NCBI GenBank assembly: GCA_021737785.1
Contig: JAIPDI010000002.1
Coordinates: 152,401 to 216,400 of the forward strand
DNA from: Deltaproteobacteria bacterium
GTDB lineage: Bacteria; Desulfobacterota; DSM-4660; Desulfatiglandales; Desulfatiglandaceae
Direction of reading: 5' to 3'
DNA: 64,000 bases
In this document: positions 1-8,707 of the stretch, in pieces
Layout of the letters: every line of letters starts with the position of its first letter
How positions within the stretch are numbered: the stretch's first letter is position 1
The notes under the pieces: model-generated
Database searches by the model: none
Told to the model about the DNA's origin: nothing
What the model saw: only the letters and a program-made list of their open reading frames with translations
Made by a program: the position numbers and the translations under genes

Positions 1-435
1 CCCTGCCTCGGTGGCTGCGCTGCAGATGGTCCTGAGCAGCCTGGAAGCGCCCAATCTGTGAAAGAAAGGATGACCGGCATGAAACTGGATGACCCCCATG
101 GTCCCTGCATAGGAATAGGGGAGGACGGCCTCGCCGCCGAAATCAGAAATGATCCGTTTATAGCGTTCCACGATTTCATGCAGGGCCTGATCCCATGAAA
201 CCGGAGCGAACTTCCCTTCCCCTTTTTTCCCCACCCTTTTCAACGGGTGATGAATTCGAAGCGGCGAGTGAACGCGCTCCCCATAGTGTTTGACCTTCAC
301 GCAGATGGCGCCGCGGGTAAAGGGATGGTCCGGATCCCCTTTGACCGACACCACCCGCCCGCCTTCCACCCCCACAAGGAGCCCGCAGGTGTCGGGGCAG
401 TCGTGTGGGCACACGGAGCGTTTATAGATAACCAT
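1..435 (-). CDS. Molybdopterin oxidoreductase, N-terminal part (cut by window edge)
   Basis: The frame runs off the left edge of the window, so only the first 145 residues are visible. The protein opens MVIYKRSVCPHDCPDTCGLL, and a further cysteine follows in GAICVK; this four-cysteine arrangement is the [4Fe-4S] site of the Molybdop_Fe4S4 domain that begins DMSO-reductase-family catalytic subunits. Start of the next domain (APVSWDQALHEIVERY) follows the family layout. No Tat signal precedes the cluster motif, so a cytoplasmic enzyme is inferred. The ATG is preceded by GGAGAAG with a 4-base gap. Substrate cannot be told from this fragment. Confidence 0.85.
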   Translation of the reverse strand, partial: MVIYKRSVCPHDCPDTCGLLVGVEGGRVVSVKGDPDHPFTRGAICVKVKHYGERVHSPLRIHHPLKRVGKKGEGKFAPVSWDQALHEIVERYKRIISDFGGEAVLPYSYAGTMGVIQFHAGHPFFHRLGASRLLRTICSAATEAG

Positions 436-759
436 GATTCTTCTCCGGTTATGCCAAGCATTTAATTTTTCCAATATACATGCGTGAAAAGGAAAAAGGC
501 AAGGGGCAGGTTGTTGCGGCGCCTCCCGGCATCCCGCCGAAAATCCTAAGACACGAGACCTCCTGGCGCTTCATGCATCCTTTTTCTACTCGTTCAATAG
601 CTGAAAGGAGTCCATCCAGAGTATTGTCTTGGTAGCGCCTATCAACACGGAGAAATCGAAGGTGTTTCCGGAAGCCCAGGGAGAGCGTGCCGCCGGCAAT
701 GGTATCTCGATTCCCTGCCGGCAGCACGTTTTTGACGAGATGATGGGATATGGGTCTTT
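436..759. other. Intergenic stretch without a supported gene
   Basis: Besides the ribosome binding site of the leftward oxidoreductase gene (GGAGAAG, 440-446), I see no supported gene. A 92-codon leftward open frame exists here, but it has no recognisable domain and was not accepted. Confidence 0.5.
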
Positions 760-2586
760 TTACTCGCCGCTCACATTGATGGCCTCCCCATCAAAATAGA
801 TGTCATAGCCGGTCCCGTCGCTCCTGAGTACGGCAAGCCCAAATAAAAATTCATAATAGCCTTGAGGCAAAAACCCCCTGAAGATTTCATAGTCTTCAAG
901 CTGAAACAGCTCACCCATGTAACTGGGTATGCTGGGCAGGACCCGGGTCTGGTCCTTCGCCTTCTCCCATATGCCGTTCGGTGAAAAGTGGTAGATGGTG
1001 AATGTTTCAGATCCCTTGAAAGGGTATGCGATGGCAGCGGCGAACCACTCCGCATCAACACCTTTCAGGCTGTTGGGATGGAGGCAGTATGTCACCAGAA
1101 GGTAATCGGAAGTGGTTGCCTCAAAGGGATCAAGGTCATCCCATGGTGCTGTGGCAGCATCCAAAAGACGGGTTTCGATTTTTGTTTCTTCTCCGTTTGC
1201 GGTTTCCGGACTTATGTAGAAGAAGGCCTCAGCTTCACCAGCCGCAGTCGAAACGGTCGTTGTGCGGATTTCCGGATCCGGTTCGGTAAAGAGCTTTTTT
1301 ATGGTGGCAACTGCAGCTCTTTCACTTAGAGAATCCGGCGGATAGGGCCTGTTGTTTACGACATCCCAGTTCTGGTCCCATGGGCGGCTTGGATCTTTGA
1401 TGACAGCGTGAATGCCGAACCATTCCTCGTCCCACCAGTTACCGGGGAAATTTCCCGCCGGACCCGAAGCCGTCCCGTCATGGGTACCGGGGCTACATTG
1501 GCTGCATCCCTGTTTGTCCCATTGGTCGGCCCACATGAAAAGCATGCCGCCCGAAGATACCCCATTGTTTACGGTGGAGTTCTGTACCATGTCCTGGTAG
1601 TGGTATTTGATGAACGTCCCTTGTCCTGCTGCGTTGTTGGGGAGTTCTTCGGGGATGCCTGTAGGATAAGGGTCATCCGGCACGTGCATGGATGCGGGAG
1701 CGCCCCATTCGGTCATCAGCAGGGGCTTACCGCTCCTGGACTTGTACCCTGTCCAGAAACCGGCGGTAAATCCGCTGTTAGGGCCTGAGCTGCTGGAATC
1801 TCCTCGGTAATTATTGATACCCCAGGCATCAACATAGGGCATGACGTTGCCGTTTTCGTTTGGCCCGATCTGGTTGACGGCATCAAGGGATTCAAAAGCG
1901 TCGTCGATCAATGCCACTGTTGTAATTTTGGCGGGGGCGATTTCCTTGATCATTTTTGCCGTTTTATTGACCCATTCCCAGAATGCCGGGTCGTTTTTAA
2001 ATTCCGCGTTCAGTTCGTTTCCTATCATAAAGCCCATCACCGCAGGGTGATCTTTCAATTCGGTTGCGAGCCGCCGGTACTCGTTTTCGAGCCGGCCCTG
2101 ATAGGGCTGTTGCGACCAGTTGTTCTCCGTATATACGCCCACGAGCAGATAGATGGGATCGTTTCCATTGTTGTACAACATATCCAGAAACTTGTCGTGT
2201 TTGATATCGAATTGCCTGTTCGTGCAAAGGGGATCAACCGTATAGTCGCCGGCCGCACATGTCCACATGGCGTAAAGCCTGATAACATTGACCCCGGAAG
2301 CCCTCATTTTGGGAACATCCCTTTCTACGATGTTTTTCCAGACCATCTCCTGACCCTCGAAATTATAGAAATAGTCTCCATAAGGGGTCGTGCTGGGTGC
2401 GTTGCCGATGGGAAGCGGATAGTAGCACATCCCTTTTGCAAAAAAGGTCTTCCCGTTGAGCAACATATCGTATCCCTGAAAAGACCAGTTGCTGGTGGCA
2501 GCGCTCGCGGTTCCCAATAAGGACAAAACAAAAAACGCAGCCGGAATGATCGTCGCCAGTCTTTTGTAACACTGAAAATATCGCAT
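760..2586 (-). CDS. Secreted clan GH-A glycoside hydrolase (GH2/GH5/GH72-like TIM barrel)
   Basis: This 608-residue protein starts with a signal peptide (residues 1 to about 29, ending LLGTASA), so it is exported. The body resembles the TIM-barrel catalytic domain of clan GH-A: NGKTFFAKGMCYYP near residue 45, a central MRASGVNVIRLYAMW, the acid/base motif GNE with Glu191, and the nucleophile motif MTEWG with Glu293. The spacing of the two glutamates suits a retaining glycosidase or transglycosidase. The N-terminal motif recalls both GH72 beta-1,3-glucanosyltransferases and GH2-type barrels; I cannot choose the family or the polysaccharide. The C-terminal 200 residues are not recognised. AAAGGAGAG lies 6 bases before the ATG, and a perfect dyad lies about 40 bases upstream. 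Confidence 0.8.
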   Translation of the reverse strand: MRYFQCYKRLATIIPAAFFVLSLLGTASAATSNWSFQGYDMLLNGKTFFAKGMCYYPLPIGNAPSTTPYGDYFYNFEGQEMVWKNIVERDVPKMRASGVNVIRLYAMWTCAAGDYTVDPLCTNRQFDIKHDKFLDMLYNNGNDPIYLLVGVYTENNWSQQPYQGRLENEYRRLATELKDHPAVMGFMIGNELNAEFKNDPAFWEWVNKTAKMIKEIAPAKITTVALIDDAFESLDAVNQIGPNENGNVMPYVDAWGINNYRGDSSSSGPNSGFTAGFWTGYKSRSGKPLLMTEWGAPASMHVPDDPYPTGIPEELPNNAAGQGTFIKYHYQDMVQNSTVNNGVSSGGMLFMWADQWDKQGCSQCSPGTHDGTASGPAGNFPGNWWDEEWFGIHAVIKDPSRPWDQNWDVVNNRPYPPDSLSERAAVATIKKLFTEPDPEIRTTTVSTAAGEAEAFFYISPETANGEETKIETRLLDAATAPWDDLDPFEATTSDYLLVTYCLHPNSLKGVDAEWFAAAIAYPFKGSETFTIYHFSPNGIWEKAKDQTRVLPSIPSYMGELFQLEDYEIFRGFLPQGYYEFLFGLAVLRSDGTGYDIYFDGEAINVSGE

Positions 2587-2627
2587 ATTATCTCTCCTTT
2601 CAATATGTTAGATTCTTACCCCTTCAT

Positions 2628-2648
2628 TCTGAGAGATTATCTCTCAGA
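2628..2648. promoter_or_regulatory. Perfect inverted repeat, candidate operator of the glycosidase gene
   Basis: Nine-base arms TCTGAGAGA and TCTCTCAGA are separated by TTA, giving a perfect dyad 42 bases upstream of the glycosidase start. Its size and symmetry fit a dimeric repressor or activator site. No regulator gene lies next to it, so the binding protein is unknown. Confidence 0.4.
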
Positions 2649-3415
2649 CGTTCGGTAACACGTTGAGATCAGAACCCTACTTAGGAATTCCGAATTGAGG
2701 AATTAAGGAATTGGTGGGATGAGACATCATTTGGTAAAATTCCATAATCCCTAAATTCCTAAATTCCTAAATTTCAAATATTTTTGGTTAGAATTTTTGA
2801 TTCATGGGTGGGACACGTTATCACGTTATTCGGTTTGTATTGCGCCAGTTCTTCAGCCGTCTGGTTTTCCTCCCTTTTCAAAGTAGCGTGATTGTTGATG
2901 ATACCTCATTTCAATACAATGTAAATGGGGTAATGCCGGTATTGCGGTAAGAAATTGACGGTAATCTTCGAAGACAGTGATTTAGAGAATTTGTCCAGCC
3001 AGACATCCAGCAGCTTCAGGCGCGGTACCCACTTGGGATGTCTTCCCCTAATGGCCCGGTCTGAAGCCGCTCATATTTTCTTGCAATTATCTTGACCCGC
3101 AAGGCCGCTCCCTCTATACTTCCCCGGATTAAAAAGCCTGGTTCACCCTAAAGCCGATGGAGACCTGGACCCTGAAAGGCAGGAATTGTCTCTCACAGAG
3201 TCCACTGAGTCACAGAGTTTCATCTGAAAGGTATTGAGTTTATTCTTGATTACGTCGATTATCCTGTTGAATTCGGTTACGATGCTCCGAAGGCCCATTC
3301 ATCAGGGCGGGTGATAGATCAGAAAACGTACCCGTTTACCCCCATAGTCCCGCTGCAGCCCAACCGGGAAAATAGCGTGACGGGATCATCAATATCAGAA
3401 GAAAGGAATGTATAG
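2649..3415. other. Long intergenic region with AT-rich short repeats
   Basis: About 770 bases without a supported gene. Between about 2684 and 2781 there are repeats of GGAATTGA-type units, then their complement TAAATTCC repeated three times, so the two blocks could fold together. A block near 3190-3220 contains CACAGAGT twice. No promoter could be identified with confidence. Confidence 0.45.
2684..2781. repeat. Simple AT-rich repeat block (GGAATT / AATTCC units in opposed orientation)
   Basis: The left half has GGAATT units (AGGAATTCCG, GAGGAATTAAGGAATTGG); the right half has CCTAAATTCCTAAATTCC. The arms are roughly complementary. The same GGAATTGA-type unit recurs at 25605-25642. Confidence 0.5.
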
Positions 3416-3781
3416 ATGAAAAGAAACATATCGGCTGTACTGTTAATCCTGTTGTTTGCCTTTGTGGTCACCGTGGGCGCCGAGGATCGCTTCGGCGTTT
3501 CAGTTTATCCCGGGGCCGGCTATGACGATGCCACCTCAAAGCAGCTCAAGGATATGATGCAAGTGGAGGCCGCCTGTTTTCAGACGAACGACGGAATCGC
3601 GGATGTTGCGGCATTCTACAAGAAACAAGCCGGGCTCAGGCCCGTGGGAGCACCCACCAGCGAAGGCGCCATGTTTAAGAGTGACACTGTGGACGTCACC
3701 GTTCAGAATCCCTGGATGGACATGAAAAGCGGCAAAATGATTCACAAGACCTTGATATCCATTGTCAAACATCCCGAATAA
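3416..3781 (+). CDS. Small exported protein of unknown function
   Basis: The 121-residue product begins with a classic signal peptide (MKRNISAVLLILLFAFVVTVGA, cleavage about residue 22), so it is periplasmic or secreted. The mature part carries VSVYPGAGY and later VAAFYKKQAG, a layout I have seen in unnamed exported proteins (a YPGA segment followed by a helical FYK segment), but no function is known to me. The gene has AAAGGAATG just ahead of the ATG and stands alone. A strong hairpin follows it at 3807. I see no enzymatic motif. Confidence 0.7.
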   Translation: MKRNISAVLLILLFAFVVTVGAEDRFGVSVYPGAGYDDATSKQLKDMMQVEAACFQTNDGIADVAAFYKKQAGLRPVGAPTSEGAMFKSDTVDVTVQNPWMDMKSGKMIHKTLISIVKHPE

Positions 3782-3806
3782 CGAACCATCGCCATAGACC
3801 AACCCC

Positions 3807-3853
3807 GTCGCCGCAAATGCCCTGCATCCGGCATGTGCGGCGACTTCTCCCTT
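3807..3853 (+). terminator. Strong stem-loop after the small exported-protein gene
   Basis: Arms GTCGCCGCAAATGCC (3807-3821) and GGCATGTGCGGCGAC (3830-3844) pair over 15 positions with one mismatch, followed by TTCTCCCTT. The stem is good, the U tract imperfect, so this is a probable but not textbook intrinsic terminator. Confidence 0.6.
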
Positions 3854-3947
3854 GACCCACTGACGTCGTTTTTCTATATTTCATGCATTACCTCAATGAA
3901 CGCAAAGGGGTGTGTGTTACGTTTACACCCATGTATGGAGGCTGATG

Positions 3948-5201
3948 ATGTTTACATTTCTTCATGCGGCGGATGTTCATTTGGATTCACCGCTTAAAGG
4001 CTTGTTCCCATACGAAGGTGCGCCGGATGTGGATGAGATTCGGGGCGCCACAAGGCAGGCACTGGATAATCTGGTCAATTTTGTCCTTTCTGAAAAAGTC
4101 CCCTTGGTTCTCATTGCCGGTGACCTTTATGACGGGGACTGGCAGGATTTCAATACGCCGCTTTATTTTGCCAAACAAATGCAGCGGTTGGGTGAAGCCG
4201 GGGTGCGCGTTGCCGTGGTTCGGGGAAACCATGATGCCGCAAACACCATGACCAAAACACTGATCATGCCTGACAACGTTAAAACCTTCAGATCACGAAA
4301 ACCGGAAACATGGATACTGGAGGAGCTGGGCGTTGCCGTTCACGGGCAAAGCTATCCCAAGCAGGACGTGACGGAAAACCTGGCAATAGACTATCCCGAT
4401 CCTATCCCCGGGATGCTCAATATCGGCATGTTGCACTGTTTGATTTCAGGTTCCCGGGGCCACCTGCCGTACGCCCCGTGTACATTGGACGAGCTTGCAG
4501 CCAAGGGATATAACTACTGGGCACTGGGCCATGTCCATGAGCATGCCGTATTACGACAGCAGCCCCTGATCGTCTATTCAGGGTGCATCCAGGGCCGGCA
4601 TATCAAAGAGACCGGCCAGAAGGGGTGCGTGCTGGTGGAGGTGGAAAACAACGGGCTGAAAACCGAGTTCGTGCCCTTGGATGTGTTTCGCTGGGTCAAA
4701 GTCACAGCGGACATTGGCGGAGCTGAAACCCTGGAACAAGTGACGACCCTTTTTGGACAAGGCCTTGAAGACGTGATGGCGAAACAAGGTGGCCGTCCAT
4801 GCTGTGTTCGGGTGGACCTGCGAGGGCGTTGTCCGATTCATGGTCGTTTATCCATTGATCCCGAAACAGTATCCGCCAATATTCGAGCCGTGGCCACAGA
4901 TGTTTCCCGTGGCAGGGCATGGGTTGAGAAGGTTGAGCTGGATACTGCACCGGATTTTGATGTTGAGGCGCTTGCTCGAAGCGACACCCCCCAAGGCGAG
5001 CTTCTTCGCTATTTGGACGAGCTTGCATTCAGCTCACAATTATATCAGGATCTCGGTGTGGATCTGACGCAGTTGAAATCAAAATTGTCCGGCAGTCATG
5101 TGGTCGTACCCGAAGGTAAAATGGACCGAATGCTCATGGATGCCAGAGATGTGTTGTTGACCATGCTGGCTGACATGGAGGGCAAGGAACAGAAGTCATG
5201 A
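3948..5201 (+). CDS. DNA repair exonuclease, SbcD/Mre11-like metallophosphoesterase (YhaO type)
   Basis: The calcineurin-like phosphoesterase motifs appear in order: HAADVHLDSPL at the N-terminus, GDLYDGDW, VVRGNHDA, then GHVHEH. Together they form the two-metal site of the SbcD/Mre11 family. The protein (about 417 residues) has a C-terminal extension of the length found in YhaO. It overlaps the following YhaN-type ATPase gene by four bases (ATGA), so the two are translationally coupled and likely form an SbcCD-like complex processing DNA ends. I chose ATG 3948 because GGAGG lies 6 bases upstream; ATG 3945 is also possible, and an upstream ATG at 3912 lacks a good site. Confidence 0.88.
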   Translation: MFTFLHAADVHLDSPLKGLFPYEGAPDVDEIRGATRQALDNLVNFVLSEKVPLVLIAGDLYDGDWQDFNTPLYFAKQMQRLGEAGVRVAVVRGNHDAANTMTKTLIMPDNVKTFRSRKPETWILEELGVAVHGQSYPKQDVTENLAIDYPDPIPGMLNIGMLHCLISGSRGHLPYAPCTLDELAAKGYNYWALGHVHEHAVLRQQPLIVYSGCIQGRHIKETGQKGCVLVEVENNGLKTEFVPLDVFRWVKVTADIGGAETLEQVTTLFGQGLEDVMAKQGGRPCCVRVDLRGRCPIHGRLSIDPETVSANIRAVATDVSRGRAWVEKVELDTAPDFDVEALARSDTPQGELLRYLDELAFSSQLYQDLGVDLTQLKSKLSGSHVVVPEGKMDRMLMDARDVLLTMLADMEGKEQKS

Positions 5202-8200
5202 AAATCGCGGCACTCAAGCTCGTTGCTTTTGGTCCGTTTACGGATAAGGCCCTGGATTTTTCGAGCAACGGGTACGGATTGCATGTGGTCTTTGGCCCCA
5301 ACGAAGCAGGTAAAAGCACGGCGTTGAGGGCATTGCAGGCGCTGTTGTACGGATTCGACCATATTGTCCGGGACGCTTGGCTTCACGAATCCAACAAACT
5401 GGTGGTAGGTGGCGCCTTGGCATTGGCCAATGGCGATTTACTGAATTTAACGCGCTACAAACGCCGCAAAAACGATCTCATCAACGAAGCTACCGGCCAG
5501 CCCTTTAATCAAGCGGACTTGGACACCATTTTGGGCCGCATGGGACGGGAGGCATTTGAACACGCCTTCGGCATTTCCCATGACTCGCTGCTCCGGGGGG
5601 TAGAAAGCGTGTTGGCGGCCGGAGGTGATTTGGGTCAGGCGCTTTTTGCAGCCACTTCCGGGCTGAATACCCTAAAAAGGGTGATGACCCGGCTCAATGA
5701 GCAGCAAAGGCTGCTGTTTACCCCGCAGGGGCAAAAACCCCTTATCAATGCCGGGGTGGCAGAACTGAACAAGCTGAGAAAAATGCAACGCGACGCGTCG
5801 GCCAGCCATCACCAATGGAAAAAAATGAAAAAGCGGTTGGATGATCTTCAGCAACGAGAAGTTGAAGAGATCAACCATGGCGAAGCCCTGGGGACCGAAA
5901 TCAGCTTGTTATCCCGTCACCGCGATGCCTTCAAATTTGTCGCCCTTCGGGAACAGTTGGAAAAGGAGGTCTTTGAACTCGGAGTGGTTCCTGATCTGGC
6001 AGATGATTTTCCACAGCGCAGGGTCGAAACACAGGTGGCCATCAAACAATCTCGTGAGGTTGAAAGGCATTTGACCCAGGAGTTGGCCCATATCGACAAA
6101 AAGCTGGAAACACTTTCCTATGATGAAAACATCATCGCCCATGAGGCATTGATCAAGGCATTGGCAGATAAAGCAAATGTGCATGCCCAGGCCGCCCTGG
6201 ACAGCAAGGGACTCAGGGCGAGGATATACCAGCACAACGAATCGGCCCAGCAGGCGTTGGACCTTCTCCGGCCGGGCTTACGCTTGACTTCCGTCAAAGG
6301 GCTGCGCCTGTCCAAGCCTGAAAAGGGCAAGATCCAAAGGCTCGGTGCCAAGGGCGCAAAACTGGAGGCGTCTTCTGATAGTGCTCATAAGGCCTTGCAC
6401 TCGGCCAAAGCGCATCTGAAAAAGGCACAAGCCGATCTTGATCAACTGGAAGCGCCCAAAGACACCTCGGCGCTTGCGGATTGTCTGGAACGGGCCGCGG
6501 AACACGGCAAACTGGAAGAACGCCTGGCAGCTGCCGAGGCTCAAGTGGGACTGTCCGAAGAACAGGTCCATGCAGACCTTGCGGCCCTGGGGCTGTGGAC
6601 CGGCGATATATCGGCATTGGAAAGGCTGTCCCTGCCTGCGGAAGAAACCATGCGCCGCTTTGAGACCGATCTGGCTGACGCGGACCAAAACCTTGCCGAC
6701 ATCAAAAAGGAAGGCATCCGAATCCAACGAGTGCTCAAAGACAAGGAAAAAGCCCTTGCCGAATTGACACAAATGCGAGATCTCCCGTCGTCCAAGGATC
6801 TTGGGTCGGATCGCACCCTGCGGGACAAGGGGTGGCGGTCTGTCCGCAGGGTATGGCTGGAAGGGGGTGATCTTGATCAGGATTTTATGAAGCACTTTTC
6901 CGGAACCATTGATCTTGCCCAGGCATATGAGAAAAGTGTGGTCAGAGCAGATGATACAGCAGATGTGTTGCGAGACCATGCGGATGCCGTTGCCCGTGCC
7001 GAGGCGTTCAGGGTGGAAATCCAGGACCAAAAAGAACATTTCAACGACATAATGGCCCAAAGAGACGCTTTGCATGAAGGCCGCACCGACCTTTGGAACA
7101 GCTGGTTAACGTTATGGGGGCCGCTGGGGATAGAACCGTTGACGCCCCGGGAAATGGCGGTGTGGGTTGGCAGGGCAGGTGAACTCAGGCGCAAGGCATC
7201 GGAAGTCAGAGAGCGCCGAATTGCGGCGAAGCAATTACGTGAGGATATGGGTCGTATGAGGTCTGATGTGGCCACAGCCCTTGAGTGCATGGCAGTCCAA
7301 GTCCCCGAAAGCATCAGTTATGCCGCCATCACTGAATTGGCCAAACGGACGGTCCAGCATCATGACCGATTGCGCCAAGATCGACTGGATCTCGACCTTC
7401 GCATTCGGGCGCTAAAAGAAGAGATCGAAAATAGCACGGAGCGAAAAATCGAATCCGAGCAGAATCTGGAGGAATGGTCGGCCGACTGGGCGAGGGCCGT
7501 TTCCAGACTGGGTTTTTCCAAAGATGCCCTGCCGGACGAGGTGAACGATTTTGTCCTGGCCTTGGACGATGTTTTCGTGGAATTGGAAAAAGCCAAAGAA
7601 AAGCAGCAGCGTATCGATGCCATGCAAAAGAATCATGTGGCCTATGGCCGGGAGGTGGCTGATGCGGTGGCGAAACTGGCCCCGGACCTGAAAGATCTTG
7701 AGCCCGAACCTGCTGTCATGGCGTTGCATGGCCGGTTGGCAGGAGACAAAGAGAGACGACAAGAATACCGATTGCTGGAAGAGGACAAGCGTAAAAAGCA
7801 TGCAGCCCTTTCAAAAGAACAGGAAAAATTGGCAGGCCTTGAAGAGGCCATCCGTCTGTTATGTATGGATGCTTGCACCAATACTGCCGATAACCTCCCC
7901 GATATCGAGAAACGCGCTGCAAGGAAAACCAACTTGGAGGGGAGGCTCGGGACAATCAATGAAAGGCTGATGGAACTGGCATCAGGCCAGAATTTGGAGG
8001 AATTCGTTGTGCAGGTGAAGGCGCACGACCCGGATGAACTGGCTGCTAAACTGGACCGACTCGAGGCTGAAAAACAAGAATCCCTCAAAAAACAAAAGAC
8101 CATCGTACAAGACATTGCCCTGGCTGAAAAAGAACTTCAATCGATCGGCGGCGAATCTGTTGCCGTCATCATCGCCGAAGAAGCGGAAGGACTTGTCGGG

Positions 8201-8707
8201 AAGATTCAGTCCGATGTGGAACACTATGTCAAACTGAGGTTGGCATCAGCCATATTGACCATGGCCATCGAACGCTATCGGCAAAGCAATCAAAGTCCTG
8301 TTCTGTCCGCGGCCAGTGAATATTTCAAGACCATGACGGGGGAGTCGTTTGCAGGGCTGAGGGCCGATTACGATGAAAAGGGAGATCCGGTGATAAAGGC
8401 GATACGGCCCGACGGCGTTTTGCTTTGCGTCGAGGAAATGAGCGACGGCAGCAGAGACCAACTTTTTCTGTCGTTAAGATTAGGGGGACTCGAGAAATAC
8501 GTCGATAATAACGGTCCCATGCCGTTTGTTGTAGACGATGTGCTGGTTCACTTTGATGATGAACGTGCGGCGGCTGCCCTGAAGGCATTGGGAAACCTGT
8601 CAAAAAAGACCCAGGTGATCTTCTTCACCCATCACCGACACCTTGTAGAGTTGGCCGGTCAACATGTGGATACTTCCCTGTTGTTCCAACACACCCTCCA
8701 TCATTGA
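5198..8707 (+). CDS. YhaN-like AAA/SMC-type ATPase, SbcC analogue
   Basis: The 1169-residue protein has the split ATPase layout of SMC/Rad50 relatives. The N-terminus has the P-loop GPNEAGKST in the YhaN-type context (FGPFTDKALDF upstream). Long heptad-rich coiled coil fills roughly residues 180 to 1000. The C-terminus has the signature-like MSDGSRDQLFLSLRL and Walker B PFVVDDVLVHFDD. The fold brings the two halves together on DNA. It is coupled to the SbcD-like gene upstream by ATGA overlap. Its last codons overlap the 3' end of the convergent P-type ATPase gene by seven bases, so no terminator separates them. YhaN-type length and N-terminal motif favour this over classic SbcC (no CXXC zinc hook was found in the middle). 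Confidence 0.88.
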   Translation: MKIAALKLVAFGPFTDKALDFSSNGYGLHVVFGPNEAGKSTALRALQALLYGFDHIVRDAWLHESNKLVVGGALALANGDLLNLTRYKRRKNDLINEATGQPFNQADLDTILGRMGREAFEHAFGISHDSLLRGVESVLAAGGDLGQALFAATSGLNTLKRVMTRLNEQQRLLFTPQGQKPLINAGVAELNKLRKMQRDASASHHQWKKMKKRLDDLQQREVEEINHGEALGTEISLLSRHRDAFKFVALREQLEKEVFELGVVPDLADDFPQRRVETQVAIKQSREVERHLTQELAHIDKKLETLSYDENIIAHEALIKALADKANVHAQAALDSKGLRARIYQHNESAQQALDLLRPGLRLTSVKGLRLSKPEKGKIQRLGAKGAKLEASSDSAHKALHSAKAHLKKAQADLDQLEAPKDTSALADCLERAAEHGKLEERLAAAEAQVGLSEEQVHADLAALGLWTGDISALERLSLPAEETMRRFETDLADADQNLADIKKEGIRIQRVLKDKEKALAELTQMRDLPSSKDLGSDRTLRDKGWRSVRRVWLEGGDLDQDFMKHFSGTIDLAQAYEKSVVRADDTADVLRDHADAVARAEAFRVEIQDQKEHFNDIMAQRDALHEGRTDLWNSWLTLWGPLGIEPLTPREMAVWVGRAGELRRKASEVRERRIAAKQLREDMGRMRSDVATALECMAVQVPESISYAAITELAKRTVQHHDRLRQDRLDLDLRIRALKEEIENSTERKIESEQNLEEWSADWARAVSRLGFSKDALPDEVNDFVLALDDVFVELEKAKEKQQRIDAMQKNHVAYGREVADAVAKLAPDLKDLEPEPAVMALHGRLAGDKERRQEYRLLEEDKRKKHAALSKEQEKLAGLEEAIRLLCMDACTNTADNLPDIEKRAARKTNLEGRLGTINERLMELASGQNLEEFVVQVKAHDPDELAAKLDRLEAEKQESLKKQKTIVQDIALAEKELQSIGGESVAVIIAEEAEGLVGKIQSDVEHYVKLRLASAILTMAIERYRQSNQSPVLSAASEYFKTMTGESFAGLRADYDEKGDPVIKAIRPDGVLLCVEEMSDGSRDQLFLSLRLGGLEKYVDNNGPMPFVVDDVLVHFDDERAAAALKALGNLSKKTQVIFFTHHRHLVELAGQHVDTSLLFQHTLHH

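Noticed and set aside
449..727. A 92-codon leftward frame ahead of the molybdopterin oxidoreductase
   Set aside because: No recognisable domain and no convincing ribosome site; a chance frame is more likely.
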